A DNA stretch of 60,902 bases from an uncultured Clostridium sp. (GCA_946409935.1 CAMJYG010000004.1:1-60902), one strand, 5' to 3'; counted from the stretch's first letter, positions 1 through 9,244 are shown. A program made the numbers and translations. Notes: a model not told the origin generated them from the sequence alone.

Positions 1-55
1 TATTAAAATGTCTCCAAAACCGCCTGTGAGGGTTCGAGTCCTTCTACCCCTGCCA
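1..55 (+). tRNA. tRNA-Trp (CCA), 3' part only
   Basis: The window opens inside a tRNA. The T-arm is clear (stem 28-32 with 40-44, loop TTCGAGT 33-39). It is followed by acceptor strand TACCCCT (45-51), discriminator G52 and encoded CCA 53-55. The anticodon loop CTCCAAA (12-18) gives CCA, and the G discriminator agrees with tryptophan. The 5' half is outside the window. The anticodon stem pairs only at its two loop-proximal positions, which may be an edge error or a real oddity. Confidence 0.8.
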
Positions 56-61
56 TAAAAT

Positions 62-103
62 AAAAGCTTGGATTATAAATGATCTTAAGCTTTTGTTTTT
101 TAT
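62..103 (+). terminator. Terminator after tRNA-Trp
   Basis: An AAAAGCTT...AAGCTTTT stem is followed by a T-rich run, seven bases after the CCA end. It is a plausible intrinsic terminator for the tRNA transcript. Confidence 0.7.
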
Positions 104-178
104 ATATAAGCTTTTTATCTTCCCAATAAGCTAAGAAACTTGAAATCAAAATAAAATTTTTTAATTTTTACTTAAATG

Positions 179-232
179 GTTACAAATCACAGCTAATAAA
201 ACTTTAAACCTGCGCTAGCAATTACTAGTTAT
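179..232 (+). repeat. Family A palindromic element, solo half
   Basis: About 50 bp closely matching the left arm of the full element at 2384-2553 (shared GTTAC start, CACAGCTAATAAAACTTTA core, CAATTACTA end). Only one arm is present. Confidence 0.75.
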
Positions 233-279
233 CAATAAATTATTATGGGTCACCCAGATAATTGGTTATAAAATCTTCC

Positions 280-898
280 ATGAATTTCGAAAATAGAAAA
301 GAGGCGATTTTAATTTTCAAATATTTAAATTTTTCATTTTCTTTAGTAATCATTTTATCTATATTTATTTCAGTATTTTTTCTTCCAGTTATTAATTCAA
401 ATTCCATTTCAGACTACAACATTCAAAATCCAGAAATTATTACTTTTAATGCAAACGGTTTTGTATGGCCTATACCAGGATATACAAAAATAAGCTCTCC
501 ATTTGGTAAAAGAACATCCCCTACTGCTGGCGCTTCAAGTTTTCACCATGGATGTGATATTCCTGCACCCCCTGGTACTAAATTTATTGCAATTTCTGAT
601 GGAATTATAACTTTTAGACAATTTCTTGGAGCTGGTGGCTATACCATAACCTTATCTTTTTCCAATTTTAAAGTTTCATATTGTCATTGTGATCCTAACT
701 TTATTGTATCTGTGGGTGATACTGTTAAAAAAGGTCAAGTAATACGGCTGTGTGGGTCCTAAAAATGTTTACGGCGTACCAGGAAATCAGTATCGTGATT
801 CAGACGGAAATCCAACTAATGGAGCAACGACTGGTCCTCATTTACATCTTGGTTTTAGAATAGACAATTCTTATGTGAATCCTTTAGACTACTTTTAA
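280..898 (+). CDS. M23-family murein endopeptidase, needs +1 shift at CGGC 745-748
   Basis: Secreted or membrane-anchored LytM/M23 peptidase that cuts peptidoglycan cross-links. An N-terminal hydrophobic segment is followed by the catalytic domain, with the zinc motif HxxxD in SFHHGCDIP and the second motif HLH in GPHLHLGF. In frame 0 the protein stops at 762, losing the second zinc motif. Reading CGGC (745-748) as Gly gives QVIGCVGPKN and an open frame to the TAA at 896-898. A glycine here is typical of the GQVI-G-xVG segment. The ATG at 280 is chosen over TTG 262, and neither has a clear Shine-Dalgarno site. It may be functional through recoding and not a pseudogene. Confidence 0.85.
745..748 (+). 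other. Recoding site 1: CGGC in M23 peptidase
   Basis: Frame-0 codons are ATA CGG CTG. Reading ATA-CGGC-TGT restores Ile-Gly-Cys and the conserved C-terminal half. Confidence 0.8.
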
Positions 899-960
899 TT
901 GTTTTTTCGATTTGTACAAAATTTTTCACTTTCATTTGTGTAGCTACTTTAGAAGCTTCA

Positions 961-990
961 TAAGGTTTCCTATTGTATAAAAAAAGAACT
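961..990 (+). repeat. Family C repeat copy in 899-1185 intergenic stretch
   Basis: TTTCCTATTGTATAAAAAA is shared with 13429-13456 and 25636-25666. The surrounding stretch also has a hairpin GGAAATTGC...GCAATTTCC near 1099-1127. No gene is seen. Confidence 0.55.
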
Positions 991-1138
991 AACAAATTAC
1001 ATAGTATATCTTATCTGTAGCTCAATACTTCGCACAGCTAAGAAATCTATAAAGCAAAGCTTTAAGAATTTGTAACGTTCGCATATTTAATTTTTACGGA
1101 AATTGCTTCTTAAAATTGCAATTTCCTAGAACTTAAAA

Positions 1139-1180
1139 AAAGAAGTAATATTTCCTTAATATCACTTCTCTCTAATTATA
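1139..1180 (-). terminator. Terminator of the efp operon
   Basis: Read on the minus strand, AGAAGTGATATT...AATATTACTTCT forms a stem followed by seven T. It lies just after the stop of the zinc-ribbon gene. Confidence 0.7.
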
Positions 1181-1185
1181 ATTAC

Positions 1186-1656
1186 TTACATATCTTCATT
1201 ATCTTCTTCATCTTTGCAACTTGAACATCCATGACAATGACCAGAACATCCATCTGATTCTTCGTCTTCTATATCTCCTGTCCAATCTAATTCAATAGTA
1301 TTATTACATTCTGGACATTGAACTTCAGATTTATTTTCATCAACATCTATTACAAACTCATAATTGCAGTATGGACAAATTATCTCAAAATCAAATCCAT
1401 CTTCTACATATATATCTTTTTCTATATTATCAATAATTTTCTCCATTTTCTCCATTTTTTCGGTCATAAGTTTTTGTGCATCTTCAAGTCTTTCAATTTC
1501 ATCCTTTTTATATTCTAGAATATTGTCCATTTGTTCAATAACACTATCTACAAACTTTGTAAATCTCTCTTTTACATATTCCAAATCTTCTTTATTTTTT
1601 ATATTTTTTTCTATATCATCTAAAAAACTTTTGTACTCGTTTTTTAAGATTGCCAT
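1186..1656 (-). CDS. CD1247-like zinc-ribbon protein
   Basis: About 156 aa. An acidic coiled-coil N-terminal half is followed by a zinc ribbon (ICPYCNYEF then CPECN) and a second Cys/His-rich acidic tail (CSGHCHGCSSC). The family is common next to efp in Clostridia and has no established function. The start at MAILKNE is chosen because GAAAGGAAGG lies 9 nt upstream, so the longer frame is an artefact. It probably shares a transcript with efp, which lies 49 nt upstream. A role in metal or redox sensing can only be inferred. Confidence 0.85.
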   Translation of the reverse strand: MAILKNEYKSFLDDIEKNIKNKEDLEYVKERFTKFVDSVIEQMDNILEYKKDEIERLEDAQKLMTEKMEKMEKIIDNIEKDIYVEDGFDFEIICPYCNYEFVIDVDENKSEVQCPECNNTIELDWTGDIEDEESDGCSGHCHGCSSCKDEEDNEDM

Positions 1657-1705
1657 ATTTAAAATCCTTCCTTTCTTAAAATACAAATTAGTTTAAAAAT
1701 GTAAG

Positions 1706-2272
1706 TTAAACTCTTTCCATATATTCACATGTTCTTGTGTCTATTCTTAAAATATCACCAATATTTACAAATAATGGAACCTGTATTTCTAGACCTGTTT
1801 CTAATTTTGCTGGTTTACCAGATGTTGTTGTTGTATTTCCACTAAATCCAGGTTCTGTATATGTAACTTCTAATTCTACAAATGTTGGTGGTTCTACAGC
1901 AAAAACACTTCCTTTATATGAAAGCATTGTAACCTCCATGTTTTCTTTTAAATATTTTAAGCAATCACCTAATTGTTCTTCATTTAAAGGCATTTGGTCA
2001 TAAGTTTCATTATCCATGAAATAATATAAACCTCCATCATTGTATAAATATTGCATTGCTTTTTTCTCAATTTCTGCTGCTGGAAATTTATCTGATGGGT
2101 TAAATGTTTTTTCTAAAGTTGCTCCTGTTATAACATTTTTTAACTTTGTTCTTACAAACGCTGAACCCTTTCCTGGTTTTACATGTTGAAATTCAACTAT
2201 TCTATATACATTTCCTTCCATTTCAAATGTTGTTCCATTTCTAAAATCTCCTGCTGAATATACTGATGCCAT
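1706..2272 (-). CDS. efp: Translation elongation factor P
   Basis: 188 aa, full length for EF-P. It binds stalled ribosomes between the P and E sites and promotes peptide-bond formation at proline stretches. The KOW-like N-terminal domain ([18 protein letters not shown]), central OB domain and C-terminal OB domain ([17 protein letters not shown], then [13 protein letters not shown]) are all present. The modification-loop tip is KPGKGSAF (Lys in loop). Start set at MASVYS by the GAAAGGAGAAAT ribosome site. Confidence 0.97.
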   Translation of the reverse strand: MASVYSAGDFRNGTTFEMEGNVYRIVEFQHVKPGKGSAFVRTKLKNVITGATLEKTFNPSDKFPAAEIEKKAMQYLYNDGGLYYFMDNETYDQMPLNEEQLGDCLKYLKENMEVTMLSYKGSVFAVEPPTFVELEVTYTEPGFSGNTTTTSGKPAKLETGLEIQVPLFVNIGDILRIDTRTCEYMERV

Positions 2273-2383
2273 AATATTTCTCCTTTCAAAATTCATTTAT
2301 TTCTCATATTTTTATAAACTTTCTTTATTTTACTATAAAATTCCATAAAAATCAAGTATTTTTAGTTTTTTTCCAGTTAGTCC

Positions 2384-2553
2384 GTTACAATTTGGTTACT
2401 ATTCACAGCTAATAAAACTTTAAGCCCGCGCCAGCAATTACTATATATTTTTTTAGGAGGCAACCCAAGCGGTTATCGCTTGGAGGTGCCTGAAAAATTA
2501 TATAGTCATTGCGCTAGGCAAGGCACACTATTTTAAAAGCTGTGAATTGTAAC
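2384..2553. repeat. Family A palindromic MITE-like element, full copy
   Basis: About 170 bp imperfect palindrome. The left arm GTTACAATT..CACAGCT..AAACTTTAAGCCCGCG matches the reverse complement of the right arm ending AGCTGTGAATTGTAAC. The centre has a second strong hairpin (2458-2491) with AGGCA/TGCCT and CCAAGCG/CGCTTGG stems. It has no coding capacity and accounts for the 2273-2604 gap between efp and rdgB. Confidence 0.85.
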
Positions 2554-2604
2554 ATTATTCCTTCATATTATAATTTTTCTCATAATTTATTATAATTATA
2601 CCAT

Positions 2605-3187
2605 CTATTTTAATTCTGCCATATTCTTTTTCAAATCCTCTAATGCAATTTTTCTATGACTCAAATTATTTTTTTCTTCTGGTAATAATTCTCCATAAGT
2701 TTTTCCACATTCTATCTCAAATATTGGATCAAATCCAAATCCATTTTTCCCTCTAGGTTGCTTAGTTATTTTCCCCTTTATTTCTCCTTTTCCAGTTATT
2801 ATATTTCCTCTATAGTAATATGTAATTACGCACTTTACTTTTGCAGTTCTTTGTTCATCCTGTAAATCCTTCATTTTTTCTAATATTGCTGAATTTCTTT
2901 GTTCTGATGTTGCATCCCCTCCTAAAAATCTTGCAGTATATACTCCAGGCCAACCGGTAAAGTGCATCTATACATAAACCGCTATCATCTGCTATGCATG
3001 GCATATCTATAATTTCTGATATTTCTTTAGCTTTTTTTAAAGAATTTCCTTCAAAAGTTTCTTCATTTTCTTCAACTTCAATTTCACAATTGACATCTTT
3101 TAATGTTAATAATTCATAATCTTTTAAAATTTCTTTAATTTCCTTTATTTTTGATTTATTATTTGTTGCAACAACTATTTTATCCAT
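2605..3187 (-). CDS. rdgB: XTP/dITP pyrophosphatase RdgB/HAM1, needs +1 shift at CGGT 2956-2953
   Basis: House-cleaning enzyme hydrolysing ITP, dITP and XTP to monophosphates. The N-terminal half has ATNNKSK (substrate loop) and IADDSGLCIDAL. The C-terminal half has PGVYTARF, GFGFDPIF and the SHR motif. Frame 0 runs into unrelated sequence after IDALY. Reading TAC-CGGT-TGG gives DALYGWPGVYTARF, the family motif, and an open frame to 2605 (193 aa). The start MDKIVVATNN has a GAAAGGAATG site. The conserved glycine at the joint makes decay unlikely. Confidence 0.92.
2953..2956 (-). other. Recoding site 2: CGGT in rdgB
   Basis: Minus-strand codons TAC CGG TTG. Reading CGGT as Gly restores the DAL-Y-G-W-PGVY motif. 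Confidence 0.85.
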
Positions 3188-3307
3188 TTTTAATATCATT
3201 CCTTTCTTGCTTTGTTCAAAGACACGCATAGAATTTGAAAAAAATGCTAATTATTTTTCAAACTTCTTTTTCTGTAAAGTATCAATTTGTTTTAAAAGAA
3301 TTTAATT

Positions 3308-4921
3308 TTATACACTAATATCATTAAATCTCTTTACACCTTTTTTGTTTAAGTATAATAGTAAAATTAAATATAAAACAAAATAAATACCAATTCCAAC
3401 AAGAAGAATTAAATCTACAGAAAATTTAATACTAGCAAAAACAAGCATTACAAATAAAGTAATCATTGCTAATATTAAACCTATACTTACAGCTAGGAAA
3501 GAGCTCATACTATGTTTAACTACCTCTGTATCATTTTCTGCATTCATTTTGGGATGTTTTAAATTTATTATCAAGCCAATTGTTCCTGATACTAGTGGTA
3601 ATATTATGGAAGCAATTAATATTTCAATTATTTTTATTAAACTAAATTTGAAAGTAATAAAAATAATAACATCACCAATTAATATAAATGGAAGCATTAT
3701 AAGTACAGCAGTTAATATTTTTCCTTTTATAATTGTAATTGGTTTTATTGGTAGGCTTTTTAATATTTCAAATGATTTTCCTTCTAAAGAAATCATAGAA
3801 CTTGATATAGATGATAGTAGAGAAGCAAAACATATAAATCCAAATAATATTACAGGTATATATAAATTTACATCATTAATAAATACTGATATATCTTTTC
3901 CAAGCATTGAATTTGCTGTTTCTTCAAACTTAAAAGCTCCAAATATACAACCTACCATAAATAGTACCAATCCAAATGCCGAATTGATAACAAATACAGG
4001 TGAATTTATAAATCTTTTAAATTCCTTTTTTATAATTGATTTTATCGGATTATTTACAATAATTTTATAATTACTTTTTTTGGATTTTGTCCTTACCGTC
4101 TTAACTTGAGAATTAGTTCTAAAATAGATTTTGCTTAAAAATGCTATAGAAAATATTAAAATGAATAAATGTACCATAATAAATACTAATAACTCTTTTA
4201 CATTAAATTCAGTAATTAGTTTAATATAAGCATTTGCAGGATAGTAATTAGAACATATTATATTGTTTATATTAGTTGCATTTTCTGCAATTGTACCCAT
4301 TAAATTTTGCATATTTGATGAACCAAAAAATATTATTAATAGCATTGCGGTTGTAATAATTATTTGAGCAATATTTTTAAATCTAAATTTTGAAGAAAAT
4401 GCAGATGATATCCCACCTATAATACATGAAATTACAATTGGTATAATTGGTAATAATAAAATAGCTATAAATGAAACTATATAATACGTTATATCAACTT
4501 TTACATATACGCTATACGCAAACATTGCAGGTACTAGGAATATTGAATTATATAATAATTCAAAAACATAGTATTTGAAAATTCTAATAAATAAAATTGT
4601 TGATCTTTTTACAGGTAGAGATAATAGCAGATTATCATCTTTACAATTAAATAATAGATTGCTAGATTTGTATATTCCTTCAATTATTGTTAAAACAGTT
4701 GTAACACCTATAAATAAGGTTAATACTACATATTGTAAATTGTCTTCTGATAAAAATTGTATAATTCCACTGGCAAATGAAAAAATATAGCCAAAAAACA
4801 TTAATACTAAAATTGCCGGAAACACTTTTTTTGATATTTTGCTTTGTTTTTTATTATTTGTTTTAAATAAATTCATGTTTTCTGTCATACATGCTTTAAT
4901 CAATGATATTACTTTTTTCAT
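3308..4921 (-). CDS. ABC-2 type transporter permease
   Basis: 537 aa integral membrane protein with about twelve hydrophobic segments spread along its length and a Lys-rich cytoplasmic stretch near residues 270-290. It is the membrane partner of the ATPase encoded upstream (5163-5867, same strand), from which it is separated by the palindrome at 4965-5065. It resembles the putative ABC exporter permeases of Firmicutes, and the substrate cannot be told. The start ATG at 4921 follows an AAGGG at a rather long distance. Confidence 0.85.
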   Translation of the reverse strand: MKKVISLIKACMTENMNLFKTNNKKQSKISKKVFPAILVLMFFGYIFSFASGIIQFLSEDNLQYVVLTLFIGVTTVLTIIEGIYKSSNLLFNCKDDNLLLSLPVKRSTILFIRIFKYYVFELLYNSIFLVPAMFAYSVYVKVDITYYIVSFIAILLLPIIPIVISCIIGGISSAFSSKFRFKNIAQIIITTAMLLIIFFGSSNMQNLMGTIAENATNINNIICSNYYPANAYIKLITEFNVKELLVFIMVHLFILIFSIAFLSKIYFRTNSQVKTVRTKSKKSNYKIIVNNPIKSIIKKEFKRFINSPVFVINSAFGLVLFMVGCIFGAFKFEETANSMLGKDISVFINDVNLYIPVILFGFICFASLLSSISSSMISLEGKSFEILKSLPIKPITIIKGKILTAVLIMLPFILIGDVIIFITFKFSLIKIIEILIASIILPLVSGTIGLIINLKHPKMNAENDTEVVKHSMSSFLAVSIGLILAMITLFVMLVFASIKFSVDLILLVGIGIYFVLYLILLLYLNKKGVKRFNDISV

Positions 4922-4964
4922 AATTTATTTGTTTCCCTTCTTATAAAATACATATTTTATATAA

Positions 4965-5065
4965 GAACAAATCGGAAAGCTAATAAACTTGTAGTATGTT
5001 ATTTTAAATTATAAATTCTAATTAGCAACAAATTATAAATAGTAAAGCTTTCCGTAAATTTGTTC
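4965..5065. repeat. Family B palindromic element
   Basis: The arms GAACAAATCGGAAAGC and GCTTTCCGTAAATTTGTTC face each other across about 65 bp. The left arm and following 20 bp recur at 24827-24867. It sits between the ABC ATPase and permease genes and could act as an attenuator or processing site. Confidence 0.75.
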
Positions 5066-5162
5066 CGTGCGAATTTTTTCGTAAGAAAAAGTTCTGTGCA
5101 TTTGTATTATTTTTTAAGTTAGCCTTCTTATCATATAAAAAGAGCTTCGATCTAAGCGAAAA

Positions 5163-5867
5163 TTATTTTTCTAATTCCAAAAATACTTTTTCTAAACTTT
5201 CGTCACCTTTTATTTCTTCCATACTTCCTACTTTTATTAATTCACCCTTTTTAATAATAGCAACTCTTGAACATAATTTTTCTGCAACATCTAAGATATG
5301 AGTTGAAAAGAAAATAGTTTTTCCTTGTTTTACCATTTCATTCATTATTTCTTTAATATCGAAAACTGCTTTGGGGTCTAATCCTACAAAAGGTTCATCC
5401 ATGATTAATATTTTAGGATTATGTGCAAGTGCAGAAATTATAGCAATTTTCTGTTTCATACCATGTGAAAAAGAATTTATTGTATCATTTAAATTATTTT
5501 CAATTTCAAATAGTTTAGCATATTTTTCAATATTTTTTTCCCTTGTAGTATAATCTATTTCATACATATCACATATAAAATTGATAAAATCTATTGCTCT
5601 CATATTTTCATATAATTCTGGATTGTCTGGTACAAACGCCATCTGTTTTTTACATTCAATTGGATTTTTCTTTATTGATTTTCCATTTATTAAAATATCC
5701 CCTAAGTCGAAGTCATGTATCCCAACAATTGATTTTATTAGTGTTGTTTTACCAGCTCCATTATGACCAATAAATGCAAATATTTCTCCATCATTTACAT
5801 TGAATGAAATATTTTTTAATGCAGATTTATCTCCATATTTTTTTGTGACATTTTTTATTTCTATCAT
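5163..5867 (-). CDS. ABC transporter ATP-binding protein
   Basis: 234 aa nucleotide-binding subunit. Walker A GHNGAGKTT (residues 34-42), signature FSHGMKQK, Walker B ILIMDEPF and the switch His in STHILD are visible. It pairs with the permease at 3308-4921 as a two-gene exporter of the CcmA/NatA type. The start MIEIKNVTKKYG is preceded by GGAAGAATG. Confidence 0.93.
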   Translation of the reverse strand: MIEIKNVTKKYGDKSALKNISFNVNDGEIFAFIGHNGAGKTTLIKSIVGIHDFDLGDILINGKSIKKNPIECKKQMAFVPDNPELYENMRAIDFINFICDMYEIDYTTREKNIEKYAKLFEIENNLNDTINSFSHGMKQKIAIISALAHNPKILIMDEPFVGLDPKAVFDIKEIMNEMVKQGKTIFFSTHILDVAEKLCSRVAIIKKGELIKVGSMEEIKGDESLEKVFLELEK

Positions 5868-6051
5868 GATTCACATTCTTCCTTTCTCGTATAATGCATT
5901 TTTTAAATTATATTTTAAATCTTTTACTTCATTGACTATAATAATATAATATTTCACATAAAAATTCAACTCTTCTATATTTTTTTGCAAAATAAAAAAT
6001 CAATTGTAACACTACACACCAATTTTACGAATCTTCGTAGGAAGGGTGGTG

Positions 6052-6171
6052 ATGTTTATGGTTAAAGTGATACTATTTTTTATAATATCCTTAATGTTAT
6101 CTTTAACATTAAACGTTGCCTTGACAGCAGTTCTGTATAAGAACTGGGTTGATAAGCAACTACATAAATAA
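6052..6171 (+). CDS. Small membrane peptide (39 aa), toxin-like
   Basis: A short frame starts MFMVKVILF after GGAAGGGTGG and ends KNWVDKQLHK. It consists of one hydrophobic helix of about 20 residues plus a charged tail. The following hairpins (6176-6246) and the short, isolated transcript resemble bacterial type I toxin loci, in which a small hydrophobic peptide is repressed by an antisense RNA. No antisense promoter was confirmed, so the toxin role is inference. An alternative ATG at 6058 would give 37 aa. Confidence 0.5.
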   Translation: MFMVKVILFFIISLMLSLTLNVALTAVLYKNWVDKQLHK

Positions 6172-6175
6172 AAAA

Positions 6176-6246
6176 ATAAACCATTCTGCTGTGCTGAGCT
6201 TAATGGTTTATTAAATCCTTAACTTGGCAAGACCACATATGTGGTT
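6176..6246. terminator. Two hairpins after the small peptide
   Basis: ATAAACCATT (6176-6185) pairs with AATGGTTTAT (6202-6211). A second palindrome, ACCACATATGTGGT, follows at about 6231-6244. They may end the peptide transcript or form part of an antisense RNA. Confidence 0.6.
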
Positions 6247-6305
6247 TGTCATTTCCTATATTTATTATACACAGATTACTTTAAAAAGTCAAATTATTTT
6301 TCTAA

Positions 6306-6560
6306 TTAAATTCTATCCATAACATCAATTTCTAATATATTTAAACTAATTTTTATAACATTACCTATTGATTTTAATAATTGTAATCTCATACATTTTA
6401 GTTCTTCATTTTCTGCATTTAAAATCGAATAATCATGATAATAGTTAGAAAATGATTTAGTTAAATCATATACATAGTTGCATATCAAATTCGTTGCTAA
6501 TTTTTCTGAAGCATTTGAAATGACATCCTTAAAGTTGTCTAATTTTTGAACTAAATTCAT
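6306..6560 (-). pseudogene. ArgS C-terminal (DALR) fragment
   Basis: 84 residues match the end of arginyl-tRNA synthetase: the DALR anticodon-binding domain, with ICNYVYDLTKSFSNYY, RLQLLKSIGNVIKISLN and the terminal EIDVMDRI. The catalytic domain is missing. It is joined to a recombinase remnant through a 4-base ATGA overlap and has no ribosome site. Most likely a rearrangement scar. It is notable only because the window appears to have lost arginine decoding of CGG. Confidence 0.7.
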
Positions 6561-6994
6561 TCAACATCTAAAGTAGAACTTAAATACAAATCTACTAATC
6601 TTTTTTCTTGAACTTTTAGTTTTTCAATGGCTTTTTCTATTTCTTTAACTTCTTTACTTTTAGTAGAACTACAAGTAATTATTTCATTAGAATTATCATA
6701 CATAAATCTAGTTAATTCATTTAAAATTCTTTTTAATTTATCTTCAATTTTATCTGAATTATAATGATAACCATAACCTTTGCAATTAGTGTTTTTACAT
6801 CTTAAATGATAATAAATTTTAGTTTCATTCTTATACTTTTTAAATGATTCACTAGCAGCAAGTATCTCATTACATAATGGGCATTTTACTAATCCTGTAA
6901 ATAAATGAATATGCTCTCCATAATTAGGATGTTTATTCTTTTCAAGATTTGTTCTTGTCGTATTCCAAGTAGTTATATCATAAATTTCCTCCTT
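6557..6994 (-). pseudogene. Serine recombinase C-terminal remnant
   Basis: The open frame contains a zinc beta-ribbon (LVKCPLCNEIL ... LRCKNTNCKGYGYHY) and a coiled-coil (KEVKEIEKAIEKLKVQEKRLVDLYL), as in the C-terminal part of large serine recombinases. There is no catalytic domain and no start. It is remains of an integrated element. Confidence 0.7.
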
Positions 6995-7023
6995 TCATTA
7001 AATTTTGAAAAATATTAAAATAT

Positions 7024-7160
7024 CTCTCATATGTTTCCTCACTCAAACGCCAAAAAACACCCTTAAAATTGAAAAAAATTAATATTTCTCATATGTTTCC
7101 TTAAAAAGAAGCCATTTTACGAAGTCTAATTTTAAATATTTATCTGATTGTTTCCTCACT
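7024..7160. repeat. Three imperfect direct repeats (TCTCATATGTTTCCT)
   Basis: TCTCATATGTTTCCT occurs near 7026 and 7087, and a weaker TCTGATTGTTTCCTCACTTA near 7142, at about 60-bp spacing. The stretch between the recombinase remnant and the 7179-7463 gene is otherwise non-coding. Confidence 0.5.
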
Positions 7161-7178
7161 TATATTTGCTAATTAAAG

Positions 7179-7463
7179 TCAAAAGTTGCATTTTGTTATT
7201 ATTTTTTCAATTTCTTTTAAGTTGTATTTTTGCTTTCGTTCTTTAATATAAAAGGGGTTGCTACTAATTTCATTTACTTTATATTCTAGTATAGTAAGAG
7301 TAATAGGATATGTAATTAGATATTCAGTAGGTTCAATAAACTGTAAATTAGTATTTAGAAGAACTTTAACTTTTCCTTTTTTGGTTTTATAAGTAAAGTA
7401 TTTAATAAGTTCTAGTAATTTAGTATTAGGTTTAAATTCTTCAATAGTTTTAAATTCAAGCAT
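7179..7463 (-). CDS. Hypothetical protein, 94 aa
   Basis: Not recognised. A basic protein rich in Lys, Ile and Thr, with predicted mixed alpha/beta content and no membrane segment. A very strong ribosome site (GGAAGGAGG) 9 nt before the ATG supports it as a real gene. It lies directly downstream of the unusual tRNA-Gly on the same strand, separated from it by a terminator. Confidence 0.6.
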   Translation of the reverse strand: MLEFKTIEEFKPNTKLLELIKYFTYKTKKGKVKVLLNTNLQFIEPTEYLITYPITLTILEYKVNEISSNPFYIKERKQKYNLKEIEKIITKCNF

Positions 7464-7543
7464 AAAAAAATGTCCTCCTTCCTAGAAAGAGAACATTATC
7501 TTTATATTTGTTTGAACAAGACTTCAAGTCTGACTACGGACAA

Positions 7544-7577
7544 AATAAAAACTTACGAACTTTAATTAGTCCATAAG
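7544..7577 (-). terminator. Terminator of tRNA-Gly transcript
   Basis: On the minus strand AACTTATGGAC pairs with GTTCGTAAGTT (11 bp with two G-U pairs) and is followed by TTTTATTTT. Confidence 0.75.
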
Positions 7578-7587
7578 TTGTCTTCAA

Positions 7588-7662
<75 letters not shown>

Positions 7663-7702
7663 AAGTTATAAAATATAACCCCAAAAATCATTTGAACAAC
7701 CT

Positions 7703-7732
7703 ATTATAAATTTTATCATAGCAATAATTCAA
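7703..7732 (-). promoter_or_regulatory. Promoter of tRNA-Gly
   Basis: Minus strand: -35 TTGAAT (7732-7727), 18 bp, -10 TATAAT (7708-7703). It lies about 40 nt upstream of the tRNA 5' end, consistent with a single-gene transcript. Confidence 0.7.
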
Positions 7733-7872
7733 ATGCAAGCTATAGTTCTATTTTATTTCAAAAAAATAAGAATATTTTCACAAAATTTTCACATTTCTCT
7801 TGTATTATTATTCAAAATAATATAAAAATATATATTAATATTTATAATTTTATGAAAGGAATGTGATTAATA

Positions 7873-9138
7873 ATGGAAGAAAATGAAAAGAGAGAGGAAA
7901 AATTTCAAAATTTTAAAGCAGTTCAAAATCCAAACAATTATCAAACATCTTTCACATCAGGAAAAAAACAAAACGAAAAAATAGGATTTGGCAAAAGCGT
8001 TGTGCTTCCTTTTTTTAGTGGGGTAGTTGGCTGTGCATTAGTGGTAGGAACATGTTTTGGAATTCCATCAATAAAAGAAAAAATATTAAATACTAATAAT
8101 ATCTCAAATAATTCTAATTCATCAAATCTAAATCAGGGATATGTATCTCAAACTTCTTTATCTAATTATTCAGATACTTCTATATATGCTGCTAACAAAA
8201 TTTTACCTTCAATCGTTGGTATTAAAGTTGAATATAATGTAAATTCTTTAATATCTATGTTTGGAAGACAGTCTCAAACTTCAACGGCTACAGCAAGTGG
8301 TTCTGGAATAATTATTAGTGATGATGGGTATATTTTAACAAATAATCATATAGTTTCTACAAGCTCATCTGAATCTTTTTATGAAGTTTCAGAGGCTACT
8401 AAAGTAACTGTAACTTTATTTAATGATGACACAGAATATGAAGCCAAAATAATTGGTAAAGATGAGCAAACAGACTTAGCTGTTATAAAAATTGAAAAAA
8501 CTGGACTTTCAAAAGCTGAATTTGCTGATTCAGATAATATTAAGGTTGGTGAATTTGCAATGGCTGTTGGTAACCCATTAGATATGCAAAGTAGTATTAC
8601 ATGTGGTGTAATAAGTGCTGTAAATAGAGAAATAACAGATTCGGATGGAAAAAAATTCACTTTAATTCAAACAGATGCTGCAATAAACTCTGGAAATAGT
8701 GGTGGTGCTTTAGTAAATAGCGAAGGTAAAGTAATTGGAATTAATACATTAAAACTTTATGGAACAGGTATAGAAGGTATGGGATTTGCTATTCCAATTA
8801 ATTCAACAACAGATATAACTTCTCAATTGATACAATATAGCAAAGTAAAAAGACCTTATATAGGAATTTCTGGAATGGATTTAAGTGAACAAATTGCAAA
8901 AGCTAATAAATTGGTTGTTGGAATTTATATAAAATCAATTGATGACTTTTCAGCAGCTGAAAAAGCTGGTTTAAAACCTGGTGATGTTATAATAGAAGCA
9001 GATGGACAAAAAATATCTACAATGGATGAACTAAATAAAATTAAAAACACTCATAAAATTGGTGAAGAAATGACTGTTAAAATAAATAGAAATGGACAAG
9101 AAAAAGAATTAACTATTACTTTAGGAGAACAACCTTAA
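7873..9138 (+). CDS. HtrA/DegP-type serine protease with PDZ domain
   Basis: 421 aa envelope quality-control protease. A Lys-rich cytoplasmic N-terminus is followed by a membrane anchor (about 40-62), an Asn/Ser linker and a trypsin-like domain with the catalytic triad His in LTNNHIV, Asp in TDLAVIKI and Ser in GNSGGAL. One C-terminal PDZ domain (residues about 325-415) follows, with GLKPGDVI. It degrades or refolds misfolded exported proteins. AAAGGAATG precedes the start. Monocistronic, ending at the shared terminator at 9245. Confidence 0.95.
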   Translation: MEENEKREEKFQNFKAVQNPNNYQTSFTSGKKQNEKIGFGKSVVLPFFSGVVGCALVVGTCFGIPSIKEKILNTNNISNNSNSSNLNQGYVSQTSLSNYSDTSIYAANKILPSIVGIKVEYNVNSLISMFGRQSQTSTATASGSGIIISDDGYILTNNHIVSTSSSESFYEVSEATKVTVTLFNDDTEYEAKIIGKDEQTDLAVIKIEKTGLSKAEFADSDNIKVGEFAMAVGNPLDMQSSITCGVISAVNREITDSDGKKFTLIQTDAAINSGNSGGALVNSEGKVIGINTLKLYGTGIEGMGFAIPINSTTDITSQLIQYSKVKRPYIGISGMDLSEQIAKANKLVVGIYIKSIDDFSAAEKAGLKPGDVIIEADGQKISTMDELNKIKNTHKIGEEMTVKINRNGQEKELTITLGEQP

Positions 9139-9244
9139 ATTTTTCACTTACAGTTCACACAATGGACAAAATTAGTTGTTAAAATACAAACATAATCAGT
9201 AAAAAAAACTGATTTAAATTTAAAAACATCCCCTTTTATTTTCA

